Both the position numbers and the translations under genes were made by a program. Below, one piece after another: positions 1 to 7,121 of a DNA stretch of 13,419 nucleotides (position 1 is the first letter of the stretch; every line of letters starts with the position of its first letter). This DNA comes from CAYMRB01 sp964392615 (GTDB taxonomy: Bacteria; Planctomycetota; UBA8108), in NCBI GenBank assembly GCA_964392615.1, contig CAYMRB010000280.1:1-13419 (forward strand). The letters are read 5' to 3'. The notes under the pieces are model-generated. The model worked only from the letters and a program-made list of their open reading frames with translations, did not search any database and had not been told where the DNA came from.

Positions 1-2
1 TG

Positions 3-260
3 TTGCTGATCGTCGGCACCGTCATCGCCCACCGACTCGCGGGCTCGGGCAACCGACGGTTCTGGGCGGGGCTCCCGCTCTTCATCGCCGCCTCCTGGCT
101 GGCGAATACGGCTCGCGTGCTCGTCGTCGCGACCGCCGGAGTGCTCGTGAGCGCTGGGTTCGCGGCCGGTCACTTCCACACGTTCGCGGGGCTCGTCGTC
201 GTCGGGCTCGTCTTCGCCGTCAGTTGCAGAGTCCTCGGACTCGGGAGAGTGCCGGCATGA
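3..260 (+). CDS. Exosortase/archaeosortase family protein, C-terminal part (5' end outside window)
   Basis: Seen: the frame is open from the left edge, so the N-terminus and the expected catalytic cysteine lie outside the window. The 85 visible residues are very hydrophobic, about three membrane segments. They include an ANTAR stretch (N35 to R38 of the visible part) and, about 20 residues later, a GHFHTFAG stretch with His59 before a final membrane helix. Known: exosortases are polytopic cysteine transpeptidase-like enzymes with conserved Cys, Arg and Arg/His residues. They process proteins with a C-terminal sorting signal (PEP-CTERM type) and occur with exopolysaccharide genes in Gram-negative bacteria. 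The Arg and His motifs match the last two elements. The stop overlaps the next start as ATGA, so the two genes are coupled. The exosortase subtype cannot be assigned from this part, and no sorted substrate gene is visible. Confidence 0.8.
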   Translation: MLIVGTVIAHRLAGSGNRRFWAGLPLFIAASWLANTARVLVVATAGVLVSAGFAAGHFHTFAGLVVVGLVFAVSCRVLGLGRVPA

Positions 261-790
261 ACGGTCCTGATGCAACAGTCTCACCCCCGACCGACGCGCA
301 GCGAGTCACGCTGCACGAGCGGATCGCCGCCACCGTGGCAATCGCGTACGCGGCGACCGCGTGCGCCGATCTGATCGCGGCCTGGCAACGCTCGCCGTTC
401 GATCGCCTCGGCTGGTTGGCACTCGCGATCTGGCTTCTGCCGCTCGCCCTCCGCATGCGCGACGGAGCGCTGTCCGTCGGCTGGCTCGCGTTCGGCCTGC
501 TCGTGTCGACGTTCGGGCGCATGGGCGATCTCAACGCGGCGCAGCACGTGGGCCTGGCGTGGTGTCTCGTCGCGATCGTTCCTCGGGGTCGGGGCCGGTG
601 GTTGTGGCTCGCGACGTCGATCAGCTGGATGCCGCTTCTGGGCTGGGTCGGCTGTCGCGGGCTCGCCGGCTACGAGGTCGCTGCCCTCCGCGTGCTTCTC
701 GCGGTCTTCGGCGCGACGGCGCTGTGGCGGTCGAGGTCGGGACGAGACGTGACGCGAGCGATGGACGCGACGGGAGCGACGGTGCAGTGA
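257..790 (+). CDS. Unrecognised multi-pass membrane protein between exosortase and EpsI-like genes
   Basis: A 177-residue protein. The ATG at 257 overlaps the exosortase stop (ATGA) and follows a GGGAGAG-like ribosome site. The in-frame extension upstream of 257 only overlaps the exosortase gene, so I reject it. After a polar N-terminus of about 25 residues there are four or five hydrophobic segments: an AATVAIAYAATACA helix, a LALAIWLLPLAL helix, a GWLAFGLLVSTFG helix, an AQHVGLAWCLVAIV helix, and Trp-rich segments near the C-terminus. A polar GRMGDLNAAQH stretch lies between two helices. The gene ends TGATG, coupled to the EpsI-like gene. I do not recognise the family. Its position suggests a membrane partner of the exosortase, but no catalytic motif is visible. 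Confidence 0.72.
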   Translation: MNGPDATVSPPTDAQRVTLHERIAATVAIAYAATACADLIAAWQRSPFDRLGWLALAIWLLPLALRMRDGALSVGWLAFGLLVSTFGRMGDLNAAQHVGLAWCLVAIVPRGRGRWLWLATSISWMPLLGWVGCRGLAGYEVAALRVLLAVFGATALWRSRSGRDVTRAMDATGATVQ

Positions 791-1377
791 TGACGATGCG
801 ACGACGCACAGTCTGGTTGTGGCTTGCCGTGGCGGTGTCCGTGAGCCTCGGCGTGACGTGGGGAGTCGTGCCACTCGCCGATGCAGCTTCGCGGCTCGGC
901 CGACTGCCGCTGCGGACACCTGGAGTGAAGGGTGTCGAGATCGAGCTGACTGACGGAGAGCGCAAGAGCTTCGGAAAAGCGAGCGCGACGAAGCGTCTCT
1001 ATCGCGTCGGCGGGCAGGAGTTCCACCTCCTCGTCCTCGACGGGACGCGAGATCGTCATGCCGTCCACGATCCCCTCTTCTGCTTCCGCGGCGCAGGGTG
1101 GCACGTCGACGCCGAGGAGCCGCTCGCCGTGGCAAACGGCAAAGGCAATGCCATCCGATTGACGCGCGGCGACGAGACGGTCTACGCGCTGTACTGGTTC
1201 ACGACCGGCCGCGAGATCCACGCGTCCGCGCCGCGCTACTGGGCTCAATCGACTCTGCGGAGGATGTCGTTCGGTGCGAGTGGCGACGAGCCGGTCCTCG
1301 TCCTGCTCCACGCGTCCGACGCGAAGCCGAACTGGCGACGAGTGCTGCGACGGTTCCGGCAACTCGAAAACCTCTGA
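790..1377 (+). CDS. EpsI-like exosortase-associated protein
   Basis: A 195-residue protein with one N-terminal membrane anchor or signal-anchor (about residues 7-27, after an Arg-rich start) and a periplasmic-type domain. The diagnostic stretch is HDPLFCFRGAGW at residues 93-104, with Cys98. Known: EpsI-family proteins occur beside or fused to exosortases and carry an H-x-P-x-x-C-x-x-G-x-GW signature. The match here is close but not identical, with an Arg in the CFRG part. A YALYWF beta-strand and a conserved-looking basic C-terminus follow. ATG 790 overlaps the previous stop (TGATG). GTG 787 and ATG 796 are alternative starts; GGGAG at 772-776 fits either 787 or 790. The exact role of EpsI proteins in polysaccharide export or sorting is unsettled. 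The call rests on this motif plus the neighbouring exosortase. Confidence 0.72.
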   Translation: MTMRRRTVWLWLAVAVSVSLGVTWGVVPLADAASRLGRLPLRTPGVKGVEIELTDGERKSFGKASATKRLYRVGGQEFHLLVLDGTRDRHAVHDPLFCFRGAGWHVDAEEPLAVANGKGNAIRLTRGDETVYALYWFTTGREIHASAPRYWAQSTLRRMSFGASGDEPVLVLLHASDAKPNWRRVLRRFRQLENL

Positions 1378-1401
1378 GCTAGCCTCGAATCTCGCGCTAG
1401 C
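1378..1401. terminator. Possible stem-loop between convergent genes (paired GCTAGC)
   Basis: Two copies of the self-complementary hexamer GCTAGC, at 1378-1383 and 1396-1401, can pair as a 6-bp stem with a 12-base loop. They sit exactly where the EpsI-like gene (stop at 1375-1377) meets the oppositely oriented acyltransferase gene, whose stop lies inside the second copy. There is no T-run on either strand, so this is not a classical intrinsic terminator. It could help termination or stabilise 3' ends in both directions, or be chance. Confidence 0.2.
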
Positions 1402-2686
1402 GGGTCCACAGGCGCTTGAGACTCAGGAAGCGCTTCTCGAAGAGGTGAAAGCTGAGCCATGCCGTGCCGATCGTCAGCGCGGTGACCAGGATCAGTCGCA
1501 GTGGCGCGTCCCATCGCATATCGCCGAAGAACGGCTGAAACCGCTCCGGATCGGCGACTGTGCCGTTCGGCCGTAGCTCGGCCGCTCGCCACATGCCGAC
1601 CAGGAAGAGGATGAGCATGTGGTAAAGGTAGAGCCCGTACGAGTACGTGCCGAGGAAGGTCATCACCCGCGTTTCCAGAACGCGCCGCAGAAGGCCTCGG
1701 CGCTTGCGCAGCGCGCCCGCGACGATGCCCGCGAAACCCACCGCGCAGAGGGAATATCCGCCTGCGGCGAAGAGGGCGTCGCCTCGCGCTCCGACGAAGA
1801 CGGTGTAGACCAAGACGACCGGCAGGATCACTCCGGCAGCGAGCTTCCAGAACCACTCGTAGTGCCGGACGCAGAAGCTCGGTGAGCGAACGTAAGCCGC
1901 GAGCGCCGCGCCGACGGCGAGACTGTCCATGCGACAGAACGTCGCCATGTTGGTCACGTGGGGCCAGTCCCCGATAAGGCAGATCGCAGCGACGCGCGCG
2001 ACGATCGCGACCAGACAGAGAGTCATCGCGAGTCGTGGCAGAGAGGGAGCGCACGCGGCGACCAAGAACGGCCAGACCAGGTAGAACTGCTCCTCGACCG
2101 AGAGGCTCCAGGTGATCGCCAGGAAGTCGTGCATCCCGTCGCGCATCCCGGCGAGCGACTCGGTGCCGAGAAACCCCGTCACCGCAGGATCGTTGAACAG
2201 CGTCATGTGGTTGGCGTTGTACGCCAGCAACCACGGCAGAAGATCCCGATTCGCGAGCAGCAATTCGTCCGAGAAGCCGACGGCGCGGACGACGGGAGGC
2301 AGGACGACGAAGCAGAGAAAGAGGAAGAGGAGGTAGAGCGGGAAGATCCTCAACGATCGACGCACGATGAAGTTCCGGAAGTAGTGTGGCGTGCCCCGGG
2401 AGTCGAGGAGGATTCCGGTGATGAGGAATCCGCTCAGAACGAAGAAGAGGTCCACGCCGACCCAGCCGATCTCGGAGGCCTTCGAGATCCCCGTCGCCAC
2501 CGCCCCACCCCAGAGAAAGGGCCACACGTGGTGAAACAGGACCAGCGCGATCGCCAGCCCCCGAACGCCGTCCAGAGCTGGAACGTGCCCTCGAAGGTGG
2601 AGATGCCTCTCGCCCGCCAGCGGGACGCGTGCGCGATGTGATCGCGCCGCGACCGGCGTCGTCTCTTCCTGAACCACGAACTCCAT
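1397..2686 (-). CDS. Membrane O-acyltransferase, acyltransferase-3 (OafA/YrhL) family
   Basis: A 429-residue polytopic inner-membrane protein, usual length for the family, with about ten membrane helices. Family landmarks appear in order: PALDGVRGLAI...FHH at about residues 36-53 (with the family's conserved His), GWVGVDLFFVLSGFLITG, an RRSLRIFPLY loop, ITWSLSVEEQFYLVWP, and near the end GTYSYGLYLYH. Known: these enzymes move acetyl or other short acyl groups from the cytoplasm onto sugars of surface glycans. The start chosen is ATG at 2686, preceded by GGAAG at about 9 bases. The frame stays open much farther upstream, but that stretch is Arg/Pro/Gly-rich and not protein-like. It is convergent with the EpsI-like gene and divergent from glycogen phosphorylase, so it has its own promoter. 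By context it probably decorates the locus's polysaccharide (inference). Confidence 0.9.
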   Translation of the reverse strand: MEFVVQEETTPVAARSHRARVPLAGERHLHLRGHVPALDGVRGLAIALVLFHHVWPFLWGGAVATGISKASEIGWVGVDLFFVLSGFLITGILLDSRGTPHYFRNFIVRRSLRIFPLYLLFLFLCFVVLPPVVRAVGFSDELLLANRDLLPWLLAYNANHMTLFNDPAVTGFLGTESLAGMRDGMHDFLAITWSLSVEEQFYLVWPFLVAACAPSLPRLAMTLCLVAIVARVAAICLIGDWPHVTNMATFCRMDSLAVGAALAAYVRSPSFCVRHYEWFWKLAAGVILPVVLVYTVFVGARGDALFAAGGYSLCAVGFAGIVAGALRKRRGLLRRVLETRVMTFLGTYSYGLYLYHMLILFLVGMWRAAELRPNGTVADPERFQPFFGDMRWDAPLRLILVTALTIGTAWLSFHLFEKRFLSLKRLWTR

Positions 2687-2971
2687 ACGGATCGTCTTCC
2701 GGTGAATTCTGCCAACCGCTCTCCTCCGTATCGACTCGCACCCGCACGGTCTTGATCCAGTTCCGATAGCGACGGTCACGCACCCGGGAAGGCAATCCGG
2801 CGCGAATGTTGTAGGCTTCATCGCTGGTCGGGCCCGCTCGCGCGGTCCCCGCCCCCGGGCTGTTGTGAGTGCCTCGGGGAAAGTTGCACCGAAGCAGGGC
2901 GGTCGAGCCGCTCGCACGATCGAGACAGGTCGTACGAGCTTCGCCGCGCTTGCGGAGCACCGGCAATTCGA

Positions 2972-3002
2972 CCGTCCTCCGAGTCTCGAAGCGAGGAGAC
3001 GG
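2972..3002 (+). promoter_or_regulatory. Imperfect hairpin in the glycogen phosphorylase leader
   Basis: CCGTCCTC at 2972-2979 can pair with GAGGAGACGG at 2993-3002, giving eight base pairs interrupted by a 2-base GA bulge, around a 13-base loop. It lies upstream of the ribosome site at 3032-3036 and would be in the transcript if transcription starts earlier. No T-run follows, so it is not an intrinsic terminator. It could affect mRNA stability or be chance in GC-rich DNA. Confidence 0.2.
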
Positions 3003-3031
3003 GTTGGCGCGGAGGGGAACAGGAACGGATT

Positions 3032-3036
3032 AGAGG
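3032..3036 (+). promoter_or_regulatory. Ribosome binding site deciding the glycogen phosphorylase start
   Basis: AGAGG, 8 bases before ATG 3045, supports that codon over the GTG at 3039 (too close) and over a GTG at 2865 that would add 60 unlikely residues. Confidence 0.55.
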
Positions 3037-3044
3037 CGGTGACG

Positions 3045-5537
3045 ATGAGTCAGGCAGACGTTTCCAGCACGGTCGATGCGCAGTTCGAGGAAGCCCTGTA
3101 CCGACACGCGAAATGCGCTCTTGGAAGAGAGTGGTCGGAGCTCGGCGAGCAAGGACGGGAGCAGGTGGTGTCGCTCGCGGTGCGCGACTTCTGCGTGTCG
3201 CGAATGCTCGAGACCGAGAAGCGCCACCGGCAATCCGGCGCCAAGCGGGTGCACTACCTGTCGATGGAGTTCCTCATGGGCCAATCGTTGGGGAACAACG
3301 TCCTCAACGCCGAGATCGAGCCGGCCGTGCGCCGAGTTCTCACGAAGCTCGGCGTCGACTTCGACGCGCTAGCACGCGACGAAGAGGACGCCGCGCTCGG
3401 CAACGGCGGCTTGGGTCGCTTGGCGGCATGCTTCCTCGACTCGATGGCGACCCTTGGCATCGCGGGCTACGGGCACGGCATCAACTACGAGTTCGGCTTG
3501 TTCCGGCAGGAGATCTCCGGCGACAGGCAGAAGGAGCGTCCGGACCATTGGCTGTGCGAACGCTCTCCCTGGGAGATCGAGCGCCGCGATGAAGCCTGCG
3601 TAGTTCCCGTCTACGGCAGGGTCGTCGAGTCGATCGATCGCAACGGGGAGTACAACCCGATGTGGCTCGACTGGTCGGTTCTCGTGGGCGTGCCGTACGA
3701 CATGCCGATTGTCGGATACGGCGGGCGCACCGTGAACTACCTGCGGCTCTACTCGGCGCGCGCCTCCGACGAGTTCGACATGGCGATCTTCAACGAGGGC
3801 GACTTCCACCGCGCTGTCGACGCCAAGGTGCATTCAGAGACCGTCTCGAAGGTGCTCTACCCTTCGGACGCCGTGGCGGAGGGCAGAGAGCTCCGTCTCG
3901 TGCAGGAGTACTTCCTCGTCGCGTGCGCGCTTCGAGGCATCGTGCGCGGCCTGGAAGCGGAGGGGATCGACATCTCGCAGCTGCCCGAGAAGGTGGCGAT
4001 CCAGATGAACGACACGCACCCGTCCTTGGCGGTCGCCGAGCTGATGCGCCTGCTGGTCGACGAGTACGGCGCTCCCTGGATCGCGGCGTGGGACCTGACA
4101 CGGCAGACGCTGGCCTACACGAATCACACGCTGCTGCCCGAAGCGCTGGAGAAGTGGCCGGTGTCGTTGCTCGAGCGGGTGCTGCCCCGCCATCTGCAGA
4201 TCATCCACGAGGTGAACCGGCGCCATCTCGAGGAGGTGATCGAGGTGTGGCCGAACGATCCGGTGAAGCTCGCCCAGATGTCCGTGATCGAAGAGGGCGA
4301 CGAGAAGAGAGTCCGCATGGCGAACCTCGCCATCGTCGGCAGCCACTCGATCAACGGCGTGTCGGCGATCCACTCCGATCTCGTGAAGTCACGCCTCGTA
4401 CCCGACTTCTACGCCATGTTCCCCGAGCGCTTCAACAACAAGACCAACGGCGTCACGCCACGACGTTGGATGGCGCTGGCGAACCCCGAAATGACGTCGC
4501 TCATCACGTCAGCGATCGGCGACAGGTGGCTGCACGATCTGGACGAGCTGCGCGGCCTGGAGACCGTCTGCGACGACGCCGGATTCCGCGCCGAGTTCGC
4601 GGCCGCGAAGACCAAGAACAAGCAGGCCCTCGCCGAATTGATCCGACGGCGCACGCTGCAGACCGTCGATCCGGAGTCGCTGTTCGATGTGCACGCGAAA
4701 CGCATTCACGAGTACAAGCGGCAGCTCCTGAACATCCTGCGCATCGTGAACGATTTCCTTCGGGTCACCGAGGACGGCTGGACGCCGCCGGCACCGCGCA
4801 CGTACATCTTCGCGGGGAAGGCCGCCCCCGGGTACTGGGCGGCGAAGGAGATCATCCGGCTGGTCCATCGGGTCGCCGCCATGGTCCATGGCGACCCGCG
4901 CACTCGCGACGTCATGCAGGTCGTGTTCCTGCCTGACTACCGCGTGTCGGTCGCGGAGCAGTTGATTCCGGCCACCGACCTGAGCGAGCAGATCTCGACG
5001 GCCGGTATGGAAGCCTCCGGAACCGGCAACATGAAGTTCGCCATGAACGGCGCGCTCACCATCGGCACGGCCGACGGGGCGAACATCGAGATGTGCGAGG
5101 AGATCGGCGACGAGAACATGTTCATCTTCGGGCTGTCGGCGCAAGAGATCGAACAGCTCCGCTGGACAGGCGAGTACCGGCCTCGGGAGATCTACGAGCG
5201 CAGCGACACGGTACGCCGCGTACTCGACTGCCTGCGATCGCCGGTCTTGAGTCCGGATGATCCCGGCCTGTTCACGTGGATCGTCGACGCGCTGCTGACC
5301 CACGGAGACACGTACTTCGTGGTGGCGGATCTCGAGTCCTACCTGACGGCCCAGGACAGCGCCGGAGCCGCGTACTGCGACTCCGACGAGTGGTGCCGCA
5401 AGGCGATCCTGAACGTCGCTCGCATGGGCAAGTTCTCGAGTGACCGCTCCATCGCCGAGTACGCGTGGGAGGTGTGGCAAGCCGAGGCGAGCGATAAGGA
5501 CGTGATCTGGCCGTCGCCCCGGACAGTCGAAGCGTAA
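3045..5537 (+). CDS. glgP: Glycogen/starch/alpha-glucan phosphorylase (GT35)
   Basis: An 830-residue cytoplasmic enzyme, full family length. It cleaves alpha-1,4-glucan with phosphate to release glucose-1-phosphate, using pyridoxal phosphate. Seen: YLSMEFLMGQSLGNN near the N-terminus, GNGGLGR at 119-125 followed by LDSMATLGIAGYGHGINYEFG, NDTHP at 322-326, HEYKRQ at 555-560, AGKAAPGYWAAK, and the PLP-site GTGNMKFAMNG with the Schiff-base lysine at K664. All expected catalytic landmarks are intact. ATG 3045 is supported by AGAGG upstream. It is the first gene of a plus-strand run, 15 bases before the STAS gene. Phosphorylases are usually found with glycogen-metabolism genes. Here the neighbours are exopolysaccharide genes and no glgA, glgB, glgC or glgX is visible. 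Supply of glucose-1-phosphate for nucleotide sugars is a plausible link (inference). Confidence 0.97.
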   Translation: MSQADVSSTVDAQFEEALYRHAKCALGREWSELGEQGREQVVSLAVRDFCVSRMLETEKRHRQSGAKRVHYLSMEFLMGQSLGNNVLNAEIEPAVRRVLTKLGVDFDALARDEEDAALGNGGLGRLAACFLDSMATLGIAGYGHGINYEFGLFRQEISGDRQKERPDHWLCERSPWEIERRDEACVVPVYGRVVESIDRNGEYNPMWLDWSVLVGVPYDMPIVGYGGRTVNYLRLYSARASDEFDMAIFNEGDFHRAVDAKVHSETVSKVLYPSDAVAEGRELRLVQEYFLVACALRGIVRGLEAEGIDISQLPEKVAIQMNDTHPSLAVAELMRLLVDEYGAPWIAAWDLTRQTLAYTNHTLLPEALEKWPVSLLERVLPRHLQIIHEVNRRHLEEVIEVWPNDPVKLAQMSVIEEGDEKRVRMANLAIVGSHSINGVSAIHSDLVKSRLVPDFYAMFPERFNNKTNGVTPRRWMALANPEMTSLITSAIGDRWLHDLDELRGLETVCDDAGFRAEFAAAKTKNKQALAELIRRRTLQTVDPESLFDVHAKRIHEYKRQLLNILRIVNDFLRVTEDGWTPPAPRTYIFAGKAAPGYWAAKEIIRLVHRVAAMVHGDPRTRDVMQVVFLPDYRVSVAEQLIPATDLSEQISTAGMEASGTGNMKFAMNGALTIGTADGANIEMCEEIGDENMFIFGLSAQEIEQLRWTGEYRPREIYERSDTVRRVLDCLRSPVLSPDDPGLFTWIVDALLTHGDTYFVVADLESYLTAQDSAGAAYCDSDEWCRKAILNVARMGKFSSDRSIAEYAWEVWQAEASDKDVIWPSPRTVEA

Positions 5538-5552
5538 GAGAAAGGCAGATCC

Positions 5553-5891
5553 ATGCAGTTCATTTCCGAAGAGGTCGGTGAGTTCCTCGTCGTCAGGATT
5601 CACGTGAAGAGCCTGACCGCGGCGAACGCCAAGGAGTTCACGAACGATATCGCCGAGCACTTCGACGAGGCTACGAGTCTCGTCCTCGATCTCGGCGAGA
5701 TCGGCATGATCGACAGCACCGGCCTCGGCGCGCTGATCTCGTTCGCGAAGAAGCTCCATGCGACCGGCTGCGACCTCAAGCTCTGCGGGGTCACCAAGCC
5801 TGTCCGGTCACTGTTCGAGCTCGTCCGCCTCCACAAGGCGTTCGACATCTACAACGACGTGGAGGAGGTCACCGGCACCGTTCGCGCCTGA
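5553..5891 (+). CDS. STAS-domain protein, anti-sigma factor antagonist-like (SpoIIAA type)
   Basis: A single-domain 112-residue protein of normal length for the family. Seen: a beta-strand start (FLVVRIHVKSL), a TAANAKEF helix, then LVLDLGEIGMIDSTGLGAL with D54-S55-T56-G57. Ser55 is at the position phosphorylated in SpoIIAA and RsbV. LKLCGVTKPVRSLFELVRL follows, the usual strand and helix. Known: such proteins bind an anti-sigma or serine kinase partner and are switched by phosphorylation of that serine. SypA of Vibrio fischeri is a STAS protein controlling an exopolysaccharide locus. No kinase, phosphatase or sigma factor partner lies in the window. The ribosome site GAGAAAGG is 7 bases before the ATG, and the gene follows glycogen phosphorylase by 15 bases, so the two are very likely cotranscribed. 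The actual target is unknown. Confidence 0.9.
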   Translation: MQFISEEVGEFLVVRIHVKSLTAANAKEFTNDIAEHFDEATSLVLDLGEIGMIDSTGLGALISFAKKLHATGCDLKLCGVTKPVRSLFELVRLHKAFDIYNDVEEVTGTVRA

Positions 5892-5926
5892 GCGGTGACG
5901 ATCCCCCTGGGGCCCGAGAGCGAGCC

Positions 5927-7114
5927 ATGAAAACCAAGAAGCAACTGACCCTGTTCGCGTTCATCGATGCGTTTGGCTGGGAGATTCTGCAGCGCCACTC
6001 GTTCATGGACGATGTGCTCGAGCACAAGAACCCTCTGGGCACGGTGTTCGGGTACAGCTCGACCTGCATTCCGACGATCCTCACCGGTTGCATGCCGCGT
6101 GAGCACGAGCACTTCTCGTTTTTCTACTACGACCCGCCCCGCTCTCCGTTCGGCATGTGCAAGCTGCTGGGAATGCTGCCGAAGTCGCTGACCCGACGGG
6201 GACGCGTGAGGCGGATGATCAGCCGCGCGGTTCAGAAGTACTACGGCTACACCGGGTACTTCCAGCTCTACAACATGCCGTTCGACCGGCTGCCCCTGTT
6301 CGACTACTCGGAGAAGAAGGACCTCTACCAGGCCGGGGGCGTGAACGGCGGACAAGCCACGATCTTCGACTTCCTCCGCGACCGACAGACTCGACTCCAC
6401 CTGTCGGACTGGAGGCTTCCGGAAACGGAGAACTTCGCCGCACTGCAGCGCGATCTCGACGTCGGCGAGATCGACTTCGCCTACCTGTACCTGGCGGAAC
6501 TCGACGGCTTGCTCCACGTCAATGGCAACCACTCGCCCGTGATCTCCGAGAAGGTGGCCTGGTACGAGCGCAAGCTCCGCGAGACCCTCGAGTGCGCCAG
6601 CAAGCACTACGGCGACGTTCGGCTCTTCGTCTTCTCCGATCACGGGCAGTCCGACATCCAGGATACGTGCCCGCTGATCGAGCGGATCGAGCCGCTGGGA
6701 CTGCGCTTCGGCGTCGACTACGCGGCAGTCTACGACTCGACCATGGCCCGCTTCTGGTTCCTGAAGCCCGCCAGTCGAGAGAAGATCGTCGCGGCGCTCG
6801 AGGAAGAGCCGCGGGGCCAGATACTCAGCCCGGAGAAGAGGGCCGAGTGGGGCTGCGACTTCCGAGGCGACAAGTACGGCGAGCTCTTCTTCCTGCTCGA
6901 TCCCGGCGTGCTGCTGTGCCCGAGCTTCCTCGGCGAAGTCCCCCTTGCGGGAATGCACGGCTACGACCCGTTCGACAAGGACTCCGTCGCCATGATCTCG
7001 AGCAACGTCGCGCCGGACCCGATGCCGCAGCGTCTGGACGACATGTATGCGCTCATCGCGCAGGAAGCGATGCGGCAGAACGAGTCCGAGAGCGTCGTCG
7101 CGACGGGAGCCTGA
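5927..7114 (+). CDS. Alkaline-phosphatase-superfamily hydrolase (type I phosphodiesterase/pyrophosphatase-like)
   Basis: A 395-residue protein with no signal peptide or membrane helix, so probably cytoplasmic. Two-metal-site residues of the superfamily appear in order: Asp14 (FIDAFGWE), a nucleophile region SSTCIPTILTG at 44-54 (probably Ser44 to Thr46), MPREHEH, Asp193 and His197 (D-G-L-L-H), Asp238-His239 (FSDHGQ) and His344 (GMHGYDP). Known: this pattern covers phosphodiesterases, nucleotide pyrophosphatases, phosphonate hydrolases and phosphoglycerate mutases, so the substrate cannot be read from it. The nucleophile region lacks the sulfatase C-x-P-S-R motif. The gene lies 35 bases after the STAS gene and 7 bases before the glycosyltransferase. 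In this context it could act on a phosphodiester-bearing glycan precursor or nucleotide-activated donor (inference). Confidence 0.83.
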   Translation: MKTKKQLTLFAFIDAFGWEILQRHSFMDDVLEHKNPLGTVFGYSSTCIPTILTGCMPREHEHFSFFYYDPPRSPFGMCKLLGMLPKSLTRRGRVRRMISRAVQKYYGYTGYFQLYNMPFDRLPLFDYSEKKDLYQAGGVNGGQATIFDFLRDRQTRLHLSDWRLPETENFAALQRDLDVGEIDFAYLYLAELDGLLHVNGNHSPVISEKVAWYERKLRETLECASKHYGDVRLFVFSDHGQSDIQDTCPLIERIEPLGLRFGVDYAAVYDSTMARFWFLKPASREKIVAALEEEPRGQILSPEKRAEWGCDFRGDKYGELFFLLDPGVLLCPSFLGEVPLAGMHGYDPFDKDSVAMISSNVAPDPMPQRLDDMYALIAQEAMRQNESESVVATGA

Positions 7115-7121
7115 GAAAGCC

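Larger units (their letters stand above)
2687..3044. other. Divergent intergenic region between acyltransferase and glycogen phosphorylase genes
   Basis: This 358-base stretch should hold promoters for both flanking genes, but I find no convincing sigma-70-like pair on either strand. Long open frames cross it on both strands as in-frame extensions of the neighbours, with Arg-rich, unlikely translations. Two structures stand out. One is an imperfect hairpin at 2972-3002 (stem CCG-TCCTC / GAGGA-GA-CGG) ending about 42 bases before the phosphorylase start. The other is a weaker pairing of GCCCG at 2832-2836 with CGGGC at 2856-2860. I see no RNA gene or repeat family. Confidence 0.5.

Noticed and set aside
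2700..2830. Minus-strand stretch with a somewhat protein-like translation (AYNIRAGLPSRV, RNWIKTV) in the divergent gap
   Set aside because: It is short, matches no family I know, has no suitable start or ribosome site, and similar stretches arise by chance in GC-rich DNA. A gene remnant cannot be excluded.
1245..2966. Long minus-strand open frame of 573 codons overlapping the acyltransferase
   Set aside because: The translation is Arg/Pro/Gly-rich with no family motif, while another frame over the same DNA gives a full acyltransferase-3 protein. It is a GC-rich shadow.
2865..3044. In-frame N-terminal extension of glycogen phosphorylase from GTG 2865
   Set aside because: It would add 60 basic, low-complexity-like residues not expected in the family. 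ATG 3045 has a ribosome site at a good distance.
4509..5759. Long minus-strand open frame opposite glycogen phosphorylase
   Set aside because: It is a shadow of a gene with strong motifs; the translation has no membrane, signal or catalytic pattern and crosses into the STAS gene.
5927..7114. Sulfatase call for the hydrolase
   Set aside because: The region around S44-G54 has C-x-P-T but lacks the C/S-x-P-S-R formylglycine motif, and the spacing to TG is shorter.
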